This document shows, piece by piece, positions 9,261-18,749 of a DNA stretch of 53,058 bases. The notes below the pieces were generated by a model. That model saw only the letters and a list, made by a program, of their open reading frames with translations, had not been told where the DNA came from and did not search any database. This DNA comes from Stygiolobus sp037389425. Lineage in GTDB: Archaea > Thermoproteota > Thermoprotei_A > Sulfolobales > Sulfolobaceae. Position numbers and translations under genes: made by a program. Positions within the stretch are counted from its first letter, which is position 1; each line of letters opens with the position of its first letter. The stretch spans positions 1 to 53,058 of the forward strand of contig NZ_JBBHKR010000107.1 in the NCBI RefSeq assembly GCF_037389425.1. The letters run 5' to 3'.

Positions 9261-9297
9261 CTCAGTATCATTCACCGCTAATGCGGCGTCAACTGAG
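9261..9297. repeat. nested hairpin in a convergent intergenic region
   Basis: CTCAGT (9261-9266) pairs with ACTGAG (9292-9297) and encloses a second perfect stem CCGC/GCGG (9275-9286) with a TAAT loop. It follows the vWA stop codon at once and precedes the convergent sdhD end. It could be a 3'-end structure or a small RNA; no run of T follows closely. Confidence 0.45.
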
Positions 9298-9361
9298 CAT
9301 GGCGTCGCCTATATTACAATCTAAGAAAAAGTATAAAAATGTTGAGAGACCCGAACTCTGA

Positions 9362-9721
9362 CTAATGTGATGAGGAAGTTTTTACTGAAGAAAGGTATGA
9401 CTGTAAATATTTCAAGTCTTCTTCTAAGTTTTTCTCATTTTCTTCTTTTATCCACATCAGACCGCCTGCAGCGTCTACGATTTCTCCTCTTAACTTTAGA
9501 TCTATAACTCTGTCCTTCCAATTAAATACATCCTTAGAAATAATATAAACGTATAAGTCTCCTTCATTTCTTAAGTGAACTTTCCCCCAGAAATTACTGA
9601 AAGAGTACTCAAATTCCTTAGCAAACGGTGGTTTATCAGGCCTCTCACTTACTGTATACCAGCCTTTCGTAATCTTTCCTCCTAGTTTAGTGAAAACGTT
9701 AATAATAGCTTCCTCATCCAT
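9362..9721 (-). CDS. sdhD: succinate dehydrogenase subunit SdhD
   Basis: A small soluble-looking protein of 119 residues, the fourth gene of the sdhABCD operon. Size and position match the 14-kDa SdhD of Sulfolobus complex II, which has no transmembrane anchor of the bacterial kind. There is no transmembrane segment here either. Its ATG overlaps the sdhC stop (TAATG). I assign it by operon position and length rather than by a catalytic motif. Confidence 0.78.
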   Translation of the reverse strand: MDEEAIINVFTKLGGKITKGWYTVSERPDKPPFAKEFEYSFSNFWGKVHLRNEGDLYVYIISKDVFNWKDRVIDLKLRGEIVDAAGGLMWIKEENEKNLEEDLKYLQSYLSSVKTSSSH

Positions 9722-10593
9722 TAAATAACACCCTTACTCTTTAATATTTCGGTAGCGTATTTACCTATCCCTAACTCTTCGGGTGAAAATCCGAAAGCTA
9801 GCCCCAGTAATTGCGTGACATAAATCGCAGGCATCGTCCAATTCACGTTAAATTCACTCATTATTCTAGTTTGTAGCGAGTCTAATTGTAAGTGGCAGAG
9901 GCTACAAGGATGAACCAATATGTCCGCTTGTTGATCCTTGGCACTTTTGAGTACATTAAAAGCGAGCTTAATCCCAACTTTAGGATTGCTACCCATTAGA
10001 GGAAATCCACAACAAGCCTTGTTCATAGGGAATGGAACTGGGGTAGCACCAGTAGCAGCTATCAAGTCTTCCATACTATGAGGTTTAAATGCGGGTTCAA
10101 AACCCATGATTTCCTCTGGTCTTAGCATTTGGCAACCATAGTAAGATGCTACCTTCAATCCAGTTAAAGGTCTCTTTACCCTTTCCTTGATTTTCTCAAT
10201 TCCTACGTCTCTTACTAATACCCACACTATGTGTTCTGCAGTTGCTTTACCCTGATAACTTATCGAGGTTCCCTTCATTCTCTTTTCTGCTTCTTTTCTC
10301 AATTCCTTATTCTCTTTATACTTAAACGTAGCTAATCTGTGACTGTGTAAGCATACGCTACACGGTGTGACCATTTTAGTATGGCCCATCTTCTCGACTA
10401 TGGATAAGTTCCTGAGATTTAAGGCAATGTGACCTATTTCGTCATATTCGTCTAAGAAGCCTCCCCCGCAGCAGTTCCAGTCTTTGACTTCCTCTAACTT
10501 GAGACCAAGAGTCTCAAAGACCTTCCTAGTAGCTATATCTACATCTTTCGAAAGTCCGTGAGATGCACAGCCAGGGTAATAGGCGTAGGACAT
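9721..10593 (-). CDS. sdhC: succinate dehydrogenase subunit SdhC, CCG-domain type
   Basis: About 290 residues with two cysteine-rich CCG domains. The first has PGCASHG near residue 12, then CCGGGF and a PCSVCLHSH segment. The second has YYGCQM, CCGFPLMG and a PCSLCHLQ segment. This is the HdrB-like subunit that replaces the cytochrome b anchor in Sulfolobus-type succinate dehydrogenase and probably contacts the membrane and quinone. The frame extends to a GTG at 10602, but GGTGA placed 5 nt before the ATG at 10593 supports the shorter start. Confidence 0.92.
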   Translation of the reverse strand: MSYAYYPGCASHGLSKDVDIATRKVFETLGLKLEEVKDWNCCGGGFLDEYDEIGHIALNLRNLSIVEKMGHTKMVTPCSVCLHSHRLATFKYKENKELRKEAEKRMKGTSISYQGKATAEHIVWVLVRDVGIEKIKERVKRPLTGLKVASYYGCQMLRPEEIMGFEPAFKPHSMEDLIAATGATPVPFPMNKACCGFPLMGSNPKVGIKLAFNVLKSAKDQQADILVHPCSLCHLQLDSLQTRIMSEFNVNWTMPAIYVTQLLGLAFGFSPEELGIGKYATEILKSKGVI

Positions 10594-10594
10594 T

Positions 10595-11551
10595 TTACTC
10601 ACCTCTTAATATCTTTCTTACTTCAGTTATATTCTCTACGGGTTTCTCTTTAATAAGAGCATACTTTAATTTACCGCTCTGTAGCAAGAATATCATATCC
10701 CTTAAGGATCCGATGAGGCCGTAAGTACTTAGGTAAACTTTTGCTTCCTCAATTTTTCCGCTTTCGAAGATTGAATTGAACACTGCTTCTGTGTGTTTTT
10801 CTCCGGTCTCTATAACCGGTGTTTTCACCTTAGCTATCTTCGTATAAGCCCTAGTCTTCTTTATCGCAGTAACAGGCTCAACATCTCTCGGACACACGTT
10901 ATAACACATGTAACAATAAGTGCATCTCCATGCACTATCTAGTAATATTTTCTCCCTTTCTTCAGTAATTGTATCCCTCGGATCTGCCAAAAATCTGAAT
11001 CCCTTTGCGTGAGCTGCAGGGCCCAAGAATTCTGGGTCGTTTCTAACACTCGGGCAAGAAGATACGCATAGCCCACACCATATGCACTGTGCAAACTTCC
11101 ACAACATCCTCTGGTCTTCGGGCTTCAACCTGTGCTCAGCTTCTCCTTTTAAAACTTGCTCGTTTGGATAAAGTCTCGGCTTTACTTTATACATTCTCTG
11201 GTAAAAGTCATCTAAATCTACTATCAGATCCTTTATCGGTCTGAAGTAGTCCATTGGCTCTATAGTGATTACGTTACTTTCATACTTCTTTACCATATCT
11301 AAGACTAGGGTCTTACACGCTAGCCTCGGCTCCCCGTTTATTTTCATCCCGCAGCTACCGCATACAGCCATGTGGCATGCCGCTCTGTAAGCTAGGGTCG
11401 GGTCTTGTTCAGTTTTTATCCTTCTCAAGGCTTCAGTGAACTGTGTAAACCTATCTACTTTCAACTTATACTCCTGCCACCAGTTACCTTTTTCTGGGGA
11501 AAACCTCTTTACTTTTATTATTACTTCCGCTTCTTCGTTCTGTAAGGACAT
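10595..11551 (-). CDS. sdhB: succinate dehydrogenase iron-sulfur subunit SdhB
   Basis: Iron-sulfur protein of about 318 residues. An N-terminal [2Fe-2S] site is shown by CHMAVCGSCG plus a later Cys. Two CxxCxxCxxxCP motifs follow (CIWCGLCVSSCP and CTYCYMCYNVCP). The second cluster therefore has four cysteines, as known for this type of complex, rather than the [3Fe-4S] pattern of mitochondrial enzymes. The frame runs to a GTG at 11560, but GGTGA 5 nt before the ATG at 11551 decides the start. It passes electrons from SdhA towards SdhC and caldariellaquinone. Confidence 0.94.
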   Translation of the reverse strand: MSLQNEEAEVIIKVKRFSPEKGNWWQEYKLKVDRFTQFTEALRRIKTEQDPTLAYRAACHMAVCGSCGMKINGEPRLACKTLVLDMVKKYESNVITIEPMDYFRPIKDLIVDLDDFYQRMYKVKPRLYPNEQVLKGEAEHRLKPEDQRMLWKFAQCIWCGLCVSSCPSVRNDPEFLGPAAHAKGFRFLADPRDTITEEREKILLDSAWRCTYCYMCYNVCPRDVEPVTAIKKTRAYTKIAKVKTPVIETGEKHTEAVFNSIFESGKIEEAKVYLSTYGLIGSLRDMIFLLQSGKLKYALIKEKPVENITEVRKILRGE

Positions 11552-11567
11552 GACCATCACCTTTTAT

Positions 11568-13268
11568 TTAGTATACTCTTTCCTCAGGTTTCCACTTGGT
11601 AATTTTAACGGGCTTATAGGTTATCTCTACTGTGTTCCCCCTCAAATATGCAATTGTGTGTTTTAGCCAGTTCTCATCATCCCTCTTCGGATAATCTAAT
11701 CTGTAATGGGCACCTCTAGATTCCTTTCTGTTAAGTGCGGTTGAAGCTAAAACTAACGCTAAGTCCAGCATGTTCTTCATCTCTAACGCGTTGTAGAACT
11801 CAGTGTTGTAAATGTTCGACTTATCCAATACGTAAGTGTCTTTTGCCATTTCTCTTAGCTTTAGTATTTCAGATACCGCGTTTTTCATCCTATCCTCATT
11901 CCTGAACACACCTACGTCCTCCCACATGACCTCCCTTAATTTATTGACTACTTCTCCGAAGTGAACTCCACTCTCTCTCTTGACAACGTCGTAAGCTGTC
12001 TGTTCCGCTTTTTCAGCCTCTTTATCTATATCTGATGATGGCTCAGTATAAGACTTAAGGAACTCAACTACTGCTCTTCCAGTTTCCCTACCGAAAACCA
12101 AAGTCTCCAGCAGGGAGTTGGAACCTAGCCTATTAGCACCGTGCACAGAAACACATGCGGCTTCGCCAGCAGCAAATAGACCTATTATGTCAGGGTTTCT
12201 ACCTTCAATGTTTACATCTATACCTCCCATATAATAGTGCTGAGCCGGTCTTACCGGTATCATCTCTTTGGTAGCGTCAATTCCAGCGAAGGCTTTTGCA
12301 GCTTCATATGCCAAGGCAAGTCTTTCCTTAATGTAATCTTCACCTAAGTGTGTTAAGTCAAGACCTACATATCCACCAGGGAACCCTCTACCTTCCTTAA
12401 CTTCGGTAAGGATAGCCCTAGAGGCTATATCCCTAGGGGCTAGATCGAGTTTCTTAGGGGCGTATCTAGCCATGAACCTCTCTCCTTTGTTGTTTCTGAG
12501 GATTCCTCCCTCGCCCCTCGCTGCCTCGCTTATGAGAATGTCTGACGGATAGAGAGCTGTGGGATGAAACTGAACGAATTCAGGGTCTTTCAACGCTACA
12601 CCGGCTCTCAGAGCCATTGCATATCCGTCGCCAGTGTTGATGTAACTATTAGTGGTGTGTTTATACAGCATCCCCATGCCTCCTGAAGCAATTACTACAG
12701 CCCTAGCTTTGAAGAATACTGGAATCATATTCCTCATGTCGAAGGCAACTACTCCCCTAACCCTGCTCTCGTCCCTAACTAGCTCCCACGCAAACCACTC
12801 GAAGTAAAAGTCAACTTTTCCAAGACCTGATGTCCTCTCGTAAACAGTATGGAGAAGTGCCATTCCAGTTTTATCACCAACAAACCTGGTTCTAGGATAC
12901 GTCTGCCCTCCGAAATACCTTACGGCAATTCTACCATCGGGTTGTCTATTGAATAATGTACCCCAACTTTCTAAGATCTTGACGATCTCACCTGATTTGT
13001 AAGCTAAAAGTTCTGCCGCATCTTGGTCTACAAGATAGTCTCCTCCTTTAATCGTGTCGTAAGCCATGTAATCGGGGTTGTCATTAGGGTCAGAATTTCC
13101 ATCTATGTACGCGGCTATTCCTCCTTCAGCAGCTGAAGAGTGGGATCTTGTGGGGAAAACTTTTGAAATGACGGCAACACTATATCCGGCAGAAGCTATT
13201 TCATGAGAAGCCATTAATCCAGCTAAACCAGCCCCGATAACCACTACGTCATAATTAACTTTCTCCAT
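11568..13268 (-). CDS. sdhA: succinate dehydrogenase flavoprotein subunit SdhA
   Basis: Flavoprotein of 566 residues. The FAD Rossmann motif GAGLAGLMA is near residue 12. RSHSSAAEGG (about 43-52) contains the histidine that binds FAD covalently, and HPTALYPSDI plus SEAARGEGG form the dicarboxylate site. It oxidises succinate to fumarate on the cytoplasmic face. A TATA-like TTTTTAAAT lies about 28 nt before the ATG, so the operon sdhABCD is probably transcribed from here as a leaderless mRNA. The order sdhA-B-C-D is on the minus strand. Confidence 0.96.
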   Translation of the reverse strand: MEKVNYDVVVIGAGLAGLMASHEIASAGYSVAVISKVFPTRSHSSAAEGGIAAYIDGNSDPNDNPDYMAYDTIKGGDYLVDQDAAELLAYKSGEIVKILESWGTLFNRQPDGRIAVRYFGGQTYPRTRFVGDKTGMALLHTVYERTSGLGKVDFYFEWFAWELVRDESRVRGVVAFDMRNMIPVFFKARAVVIASGGMGMLYKHTTNSYINTGDGYAMALRAGVALKDPEFVQFHPTALYPSDILISEAARGEGGILRNNKGERFMARYAPKKLDLAPRDIASRAILTEVKEGRGFPGGYVGLDLTHLGEDYIKERLALAYEAAKAFAGIDATKEMIPVRPAQHYYMGGIDVNIEGRNPDIIGLFAAGEAACVSVHGANRLGSNSLLETLVFGRETGRAVVEFLKSYTEPSSDIDKEAEKAEQTAYDVVKRESGVHFGEVVNKLREVMWEDVGVFRNEDRMKNAVSEILKLREMAKDTYVLDKSNIYNTEFYNALEMKNMLDLALVLASTALNRKESRGAHYRLDYPKRDDENWLKHTIAYLRGNTVEITYKPVKITKWKPEERVY

Positions 13269-13303
13269 AAGATGATTGACGTAAATTCATTTAAAAACCT
13301 TGT

Positions 13304-14098
13304 TCATATTAATTCTTGCAAGGTACGTACAACAAATTTAGGTTTAACATCACTATTCTCCACGTCCTTAGTGGTAGAAATGCCTGTCAAAACTAGAACA
13401 GTGTCTATACCAGCGTTGATCCCCATTTTTATGTCAGTCTCGAGTTGATCTCCTATCATGACGGCCTTGTTAAACCCTCTGTCTAATTTTGTTATCATGA
13501 AAGCTACCTCGATCATCCAAGGGTTAGGTTTACCAGCGACAAAGTCTGGTGTTCTTTTCAACGCATAGGAGATGGCATTGGCCAACGCTCCAGCACCTAG
13601 TTTAAGACCGTCTCTAGAAGGCCATAGTCTATCCATGTTAGTAACAATGAATTTAGCTCCGTTATATACTGCCCTCATCGCCGCGGAGAGTTTTTCGTAT
13701 GTGCAAAGCCTGTCTAAGCCTACAACTACAGCGTCAGGTGTCTCCTCTTCTAAGTCTCTCGTGTTAAGGAGCCTAAAGCCGTGGTTTTTAAGTTCCTCTA
13801 CAAGCCCTTCCTCTCCTACTACAAATACGGTCTTTATGTCGGTTTTCTCTTTCATGTAGATTGCAGCAGCAGTACCGCTAGTTATAATATGGTCGGGAGA
13901 AATTTTCAGACCTAAGGAATTGAGTTGTCTAGAAAGGAGAACTCTACTAAAACCTGAATTATTCGTTAGGAGTAATACTTTACGGTCGGAATCAATCAAA
14001 TTTCTTATCGCATATATGTTAGGCCATATTGGTTCTCCTTCTCTCATCAACACTCCGTCAACGTCACTAATTATTAACTCGTAGTCATTTAAGGACAT
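13304..14098 (-). CDS. HAD-superfamily sugar/nitrophenyl phosphatase (NagD-like)
   Basis: HAD class IIA phosphatase of about 264 residues. Motif I is DVDGVLM near residue 11, motif II TNNSGF near 45, and motif IV GDQLETDI near 220. Family members hydrolyse small phosphate esters such as phosphoglycolate, p-nitrophenyl phosphate or nucleotides. The frame opens at 14107, but MSLNDYELIISDVDG (14098) is the usual N-terminus. It overlaps the end of the upstream 100-residue gene by about 14 nt, so the two are likely cotranscribed. Confidence 0.88.
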   Translation of the reverse strand: MSLNDYELIISDVDGVLMREGEPIWPNIYAIRNLIDSDRKVLLLTNNSGFSRVLLSRQLNSLGLKISPDHIITSGTAAAIYMKEKTDIKTVFVVGEEGLVEELKNHGFRLLNTRDLEEETPDAVVVGLDRLCTYEKLSAAMRAVYNGAKFIVTNMDRLWPSRDGLKLGAGALANAISYALKRTPDFVAGKPNPWMIEVAFMITKLDRGFNKAVMIGDQLETDIKMGINAGIDTVLVLTGISTTKDVENSDVKPKFVVRTLQELI

Positions 14099-14375
14099 TT
14101 GTCTCAAACTCTTTAACTTTTTCGCTGACCTTAATTTTTAATTCACTTTCATTATCGCTAAAGCCAAAATACCCGAAGGGGTAGTATAATAATGCTTCAC
14201 AATTCCATTTTCCGGTAAAAGCTGGGGTGATTTTAAAGTAGTATTTGCTATATCGTCCGCTGTAAACCCCTATTAGAAACACTTTTCCTCCCTTCTCGGC
14301 TATGTAAATTTCACATTCGTCGCTACTTTTCCTAAGCAATTTATCCACTCCTAAGTCGTCCTTAGACAACAACAT
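14085..14375 (-). CDS. hypothetical protein, about 96 residues
   Basis: A small protein rich in aromatic residues and charged groups, with no transmembrane segment and one pair of Cys residues well apart. I do not recognise a family. Two ATG codons compete (14387 and 14375); a TATA-like TTTTTAA on the minus strand is nearer the right distance for the second. It is cotranscribed with the HAD phosphatase and divergent from the DUF2070 gene. Confidence 0.55.
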   Translation of the reverse strand: MLLSKDDLGVDKLLRKSSDECEIYIAEKGGKVFLIGVYSGRYSKYYFKITPAFTGKWNCEALLYYPFGYFGFSDNESELKIKVSEKVKEFETNVLK

Positions 14376-14402
14376 TTTAACCCCCATATCACTGTTAAAA
14401 AT

Positions 14403-16010
14403 GTGAATTCTGAAACTATTACGAGAAAATATTACTCGAAGATTAAAAGTTTACCAAATATTAAGGTGATTTCCGGCATATCGGTTCTTGAGAGCGCTTT
14501 AGTCTACTTACGAAGCTTAACGCTAGGAATAGAATATTTCATCTCATTAATCTTATACTTCTCAGTAATGTTAATTCTCCTGAGAGAGCTAAAAGTTACA
14601 TTGTTTTTCTTAGACTTAACTGCGTTTATTTACCTCATTTTCCCCTTTTTTTCGAGAGACTTCCTCTTGTCCTTCGGCATTATTGCCCCTCTAGTCGGAT
14701 ACGGAAGCTTAGCTAGTAAGTCGGAAGCAAAAGCTACTTTAATTATGTTTTTGTCCACTTTTGTACCGTCTATAACTTTTGGCTTTAGGTTATACATATT
14801 AATTTATTCCCTTACAATTACGGGTATTTTCTATATTTACGTTTATTTATTGAACAGAAAGGGAGAAAAGCTTACGGGTCTCAAGTCGTTACAGATTGTA
14901 AGACCTTTCATAGAAGGGATAGTTAAAAAGGACTACGAGGCATTAGAAAAATTCCTTGACGGGCTAGGGATTAAAACTAACTTAAGGATCGGTATGTTTA
15001 GGTTTACAGATCACTTCTTTGTCCTACCGAAAATACATTTCGGGCTAAGCGGTGAAATAGGTAGTTCTAAGTTCCTTTACCACTTAGAAGAGTTGAATCC
15101 AAACAACATAGTTTTTCACGGTCCTGGTAGTCATGAGATAGATATTACAAGTAATAAGCAAACAAAGGAGGTAGCTAAATTAGTCTTTTCCGAAGAGATT
15201 AACGAGACAAACTGGAAGGATCAAACCTTTTATGGGATATACCCTTGGAGCTCTCGTTGTAATTTCAGGGGTGTTACATTATTGTTTTCAAACTCATCCC
15301 TTACATTCGTTGAGAGACCTGGCAAGGGGATAGATGACCTGCCCTTGAAACTGTGGGATTATGTGACAAAGGGTGCAGACTATATTGTTGATTGTCATAA
15401 CGAGTATTTAAGTGAGGAATTACCAAGTCACTCGGATAAATGTATAATAGAAAACGTGGAGAACGTGAAAAAGTTCAGGAGATCAGCTACGTTAAAACCA
15501 CTACTTGTAGCTATAAAGGAAGGTATGGTAAAGAATTGTGAAGGACTATGTAAGAATGTGGTGAGGGTGATAGTAATTTCAGATGGGGAAAAGAAAGTAG
15601 GGATAATTTACCTATATGCCAATAACTCCGATCCTTCTCTAACTAAAGCAATTAGAGAAAGAATAGGTAAGCTTGTGGACTTCCCTCTTTTAGTTACACC
15701 CGATGATCACACGTGTACCGCGTCTTCAATGAGAGATCTTTATTTACCAGCACAATATTGCAAAGAATTATTAGATCTTGCCGAAAACCTAACGAGGGAG
15801 GCAATCTCAGACCTGAAGGAGGTAAAGGTTAGTGTTAAGGAGATAGATGTAAAAGGTGTAAAAGTTTTAGGAAAAATGCTTTCGAACTTTGTAACGGCTT
15901 TAGAAGAGGTGGGAAACTACACAATAAGGACTTTTTGGATACCACTAGTTTCCCCGCTGATGTTGTCTTTGTTGCTTATACTAATTACTAATGGCGTTAT
16001 TAAACTCTAG
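14403..16010 (+). CDS. DUF2070 family membrane protein
   Basis: A 535-residue protein with about six hydrophobic helices in the first 155 residues, a long soluble region (about 160-505) and a last transmembrane helix at the C-terminus. HGPGSHEIDI near residue 240 and a later TPDDHTC segment match the archaeal DUF2070 family, of unknown function. Several conserved His/Asp positions suggest metal binding or phosphoester chemistry, which is inference. The start is a GTG at 14403. The last 30 nt overlap the convergent geranylgeranyl reductase gene. Confidence 0.85.
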   Translation: MNSETITRKYYSKIKSLPNIKVISGISVLESALVYLRSLTLGIEYFISLILYFSVMLILLRELKVTLFFLDLTAFIYLIFPFFSRDFLLSFGIIAPLVGYGSLASKSEAKATLIMFLSTFVPSITFGFRLYILIYSLTITGIFYIYVYLLNRKGEKLTGLKSLQIVRPFIEGIVKKDYEALEKFLDGLGIKTNLRIGMFRFTDHFFVLPKIHFGLSGEIGSSKFLYHLEELNPNNIVFHGPGSHEIDITSNKQTKEVAKLVFSEEINETNWKDQTFYGIYPWSSRCNFRGVTLLFSNSSLTFVERPGKGIDDLPLKLWDYVTKGADYIVDCHNEYLSEELPSHSDKCIIENVENVKKFRRSATLKPLLVAIKEGMVKNCEGLCKNVVRVIVISDGEKKVGIIYLYANNSDPSLTKAIRERIGKLVDFPLLVTPDDHTCTASSMRDLYLPAQYCKELLDLAENLTREAISDLKEVKVSVKEIDVKGVKVLGKMLSNFVTALEEVGNYTIRTFWIPLVSPLMLSLLLILITNGVIKL

Positions 16011-17351
16011 TATCGTCCTATCTACACTTTCTTTCCACTGGTTTAACATTGTAGGAGATTGAGGATAGTTAAGGTATAGTTGTTTTATCCTCTTCATGTA
16101 GTCAGCAACGGTCTTTAACTTGAACAGTAGAGAGGGTCTACCTAAAGCTGATATAACTCTCATAGCTTTATCGGCAGCTGATAAGTGCAAGTCCCCTTTC
16201 TCGCTTGCCTCAAGTAGGTCTTCCTCTTTTATGACTTTCCTCTTCATCCCGTAATCTATGTCCTCATCGGTGAGTTTTTGTAGGAACCTTCTGAATATAT
16301 CTAAGCTGGCTTGTTTAGCTCCGTATTCGTTTATGTAGCATAAGTTCATGTTCCATAGACCGTTTGTAGTAAAGTCACCAGTCTCATATGCTGATAAGAT
16401 AGTCCTTGCTGCACAGTACCCTGAGATCATTGCTGAGCCCTTACCACCGCCGTGAACTGGGTTAACTGTATAAGCTGAATCGCCGACTACTATAATTCCA
16501 TTCCAGACCATTGAATAGAGGGGTCTTCTCGTCGGAACAAGTGCTCCTCCTTTTACTAACAACTTATTTTTGTCCACATCAGGTGCGTAAGTGTCCAAGT
16601 ACTTCTTATAATACTCGTGGATACTTCCGTATCCCATACCTCCTTGAATTCCCAGTCCCACATTTACTTTGTCCTTACCCTTGGGGAAGTACCACCAATA
16701 ACCTCCGGGGGAGGCTTTTTGAGTCACATAGATCCTCAAATAGTCACTATCTTCTACATCGTCTTTAGTTAATAAGACCTCTCTGTACGCGATATCTGTA
16801 TCCCTTTCGTCTAAGTCCTCAGCTACTGGAAGGACTGGAGGTAGTTTGCTTCTGAAACTTCTGGAGTAACCGGTAGCTTCAACTACCACTTTAGTGTAAA
16901 CCGTAACTTCTTCATTAGTTCTTCTATTGTTCAATACGGCACCTACGACAGTATCATGATCAATTATGGGTTTTACTGCGGTCGTCTGATCCCATATCTC
17001 TACTCCTTTAGCTTCTGCTTCTCTGAGTATCCTTTGGTTATAAGCCGGTGCGTTAAGCTCGAATCCTTCCCCTTTAACAGTCCAAACAGTCTCCATATCG
17101 GGGCTGTACAATTTTATACCGCTTATTTTGTTCTCCAACTCATCCCCTCTCGGATAAGGCATACCGAGCCTATCGAAGTGGGCTTTACTTACAGCATCTC
17201 CGCAGGGCTTATCTCCAATTCTGTTCCAAGTTTTACTGTCTATTAGAAGGACTTTCAGTCCGTGTCCTGCTAGGTGGTAAGCAGTACTTGCACCTGCAAA
17301 ACCGCCTCCGATGATTAACACATCATATTTTAATTCCTTCAAACTATTCAC
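15981..17351 (-). CDS. geranylgeranyl reductase (archaeal lipid saturation)
   Basis: FAD-dependent enzyme of about 455 residues. The N-terminal motif VLIIGGGFAGAS binds FAD, KPCGDAVSKAHFD is the family's active-site loop, and GDSAYTVNPVHGGG the second FAD motif. The protein closely resembles the structurally known Sulfolobus acidocaldarius enzyme, which reduces the geranylgeranyl chains of archaeal membrane lipids. The longest frame starts with a TTG at 17369. A TATA box (rc GTTTTAAAGC) points to transcription starting close to the GTG at 17351; a TTG at 17342 would give MKELKYDV, as in known homologues. Confidence 0.93.
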   Translation of the reverse strand: MNSLKELKYDVLIIGGGFAGASTAYHLAGHGLKVLLIDSKTWNRIGDKPCGDAVSKAHFDRLGMPYPRGDELENKISGIKLYSPDMETVWTVKGEGFELNAPAYNQRILREAEAKGVEIWDQTTAVKPIIDHDTVVGAVLNNRRTNEEVTVYTKVVVEATGYSRSFRSKLPPVLPVAEDLDERDTDIAYREVLLTKDDVEDSDYLRIYVTQKASPGGYWWYFPKGKDKVNVGLGIQGGMGYGSIHEYYKKYLDTYAPDVDKNKLLVKGGALVPTRRPLYSMVWNGIIVVGDSAYTVNPVHGGGKGSAMISGYCAARTILSAYETGDFTTNGLWNMNLCYINEYGAKQASLDIFRRFLQKLTDEDIDYGMKRKVIKEEDLLEASEKGDLHLSAADKAMRVISALGRPSLLFKLKTVADYMKRIKQLYLNYPQSPTMLNQWKESVDRTILEFNNAISN

Positions 17352-17400
17352 GCTATTTCTCTTACTCAATTAGTAGGCTTTAAAACTATTTTCTACTTAT

Positions 17401-17778
17401 CTATACACTAGGGTTTCTGCAGTTATCCTTAAGTAAGTTTACGCGAATATTGTTAGGTAATTGAGAGAATAATTTCTCTATCAAACTCCTGTTTTCGTTA
17501 TCACAGTATAAGAGGACTCCATCAATCTCTTTTTTGCTATTTTCCTCTACGACTTTAGACATATCTTCCCTTTTCCATAAGAAAAGTTCGTATCCTATGT
17601 CTATATTGTCTAACATTGGCTCCCTTATGTAATCCACGACCTTATGGAAAGGTTGTTGTGATATTACGTTAATAAGCACTTTTTTAGCCCCGCTTGACCT
17701 CACGTCTGCAAAGATCTTTCTAAAGGTTTTCTCTAAGTTCTCATCTTTCATTGCTACAAGGACTAGTAATGCTTTCAT
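17401..17778 (-). CDS. hypothetical protein, 125 residues
   Basis: A soluble alpha/beta-looking protein that starts with a hydrophobic strand (MKALLVLVAM). The strand order and a second strand (KVLINVIS) are loosely like small Rossmann or universal-stress folds, but no nucleotide-binding motif is visible. I do not recognise it. It lies upstream of the geranylgeranyl reductase gene with a 49-nt gap and may share its transcript. Confidence 0.6.
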   Translation of the reverse strand: MKALLVLVAMKDENLEKTFRKIFADVRSSGAKKVLINVISQQPFHKVVDYIREPMLDNIDIGYELFLWKREDMSKVVEENSKKEIDGVLLYCDNENRSLIEKLFSQLPNNIRVNLLKDNCRNPSV

Positions 17779-17882
17779 CTATTTTTGCTCTTGTTGTAAA
17801 GTATTAGTGTTTTTCGCTGGTTTGAGGAAATACCGAGTATTTTCTAATATCTCATTTATTGTAAACACTACAATATTATATT

Positions 17883-18113
17883 GTGATAGCACAAGTAATA
17901 TACCGAAAATTTGACGAGAAAATTGAGGAGATTACTAGGAAACTAAGGAAGTTAGGGGCTGAAATAATATTCACTAAGGGTGAAAAAGACGCTGTCTGGA
18001 TTAATTCCTACAACGTTTGGAGTGAGGGAGATGAATATGACGTGGAGGAAGGTTATTACGACGTTAAGATTTACGAAATGATAAAAAGAACGAGGTTCGG
18101 GGTCAGCTCTTAA
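17883..18113 (+). CDS. small hypothetical protein, 76 residues
   Basis: A small charged protein with a helical first half and two Tyr/Val-rich segments (EGDEYDVEEGYYDVKIYE). The start is a GTG at 17883. A TATA-like ACAATATTATA lies just upstream. It ends 11 nt inside the convergent phosphoesterase gene. No known family is recognised; the codon pattern looks genuine. Confidence 0.55.
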   Translation: MIAQVIYRKFDEKIEEITRKLRKLGAEIIFTKGEKDAVWINSYNVWSEGDEYDVEEGYYDVKIYEMIKRTRFGVSS

Positions 18114-18642
18114 TTTGGCGTAGGAAATGAGAAGAATCAGTAATGACTAAGTACCCTCTAGCTTCCGGCGGGTACTCCCTAGTGATACCACCTACGTATA
18201 TAACTCTTGCCAGCTTATCTATCTCAAGCCTTTTCTGTTGTGCAATTATTATCCAATCCCAAGGACCTGCTCCTACGTTCCTTCTGAGCTGATCTACGTC
18301 ACCTTGATGCCCGTGTAGTATGTAGTATTTAACCGAGGAGACCTCCGCTATGTACATTGTAGTACCTATAATTTCCTCCCTATATCTAGGTTCTGCCATT
18401 ATACATTTCAATGCATGAGGATCCATATCTCCTTGAATATAGACTATCTGAGCCCAAGGGGCTATACTCCTTATAACATATAGGACGTCAATAACTCTTG
18501 GACACTCGTAGTCCCAGTAGCACTGAGTAGTATCCCCGTCAAGTACAATAGTCTCTGGTTCTTCTTTTTTGATTATCGAAGATAATGTGCTTTCGACGTG
18601 CGGTTCTGGAAACCTTATGTTACCCATCACTAGGATCTTCAA
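18103..18642 (-). CDS. calcineurin-like metallophosphoesterase
   Basis: A 179-residue protein with the shortened metallophosphoesterase pattern: VLDGD near residue 34, QGDMDPH near 72 and HGHQGD near 116. These supply metal-binding Asp, Asn-equivalent and His residues. The usual first motif (DxH) is replaced by GNIRFPEPH, so the site is atypical, as in the YfcE/MJ0936-like branch. The substrate is unknown. It is convergent with the 76-residue gene and divergent from the membrane protein at 18750. Confidence 0.75.
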   Translation of the reverse strand: MKILVMGNIRFPEPHVESTLSSIIKKEEPETIVLDGDTTQCYWDYECPRVIDVLYVIRSIAPWAQIVYIQGDMDPHALKCIMAEPRYREEIIGTTMYIAEVSSVKYYILHGHQGDVDQLRRNVGAGPWDWIIIAQQKRLEIDKLARVIYVGGITREYPPEARGYLVITDSSHFLRQIKS

Positions 18643-18749
18643 TCTTAAACCCGTTATTACTAATATGTATTTTAACTATTTTTTATTTTCTCAGAAAGGG
18701 TTAGCATTAGAATTTTATAACTCGTATTCATTATTCTTTTTGAACCAAA

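Noticed and set aside
9244..9300. Possible C/D-box RNA in the 9251-9361 spacer
   Set aside because: Only a CTGA is present; no C box of the right form on either strand. The hairpin is kept as a separate entry.
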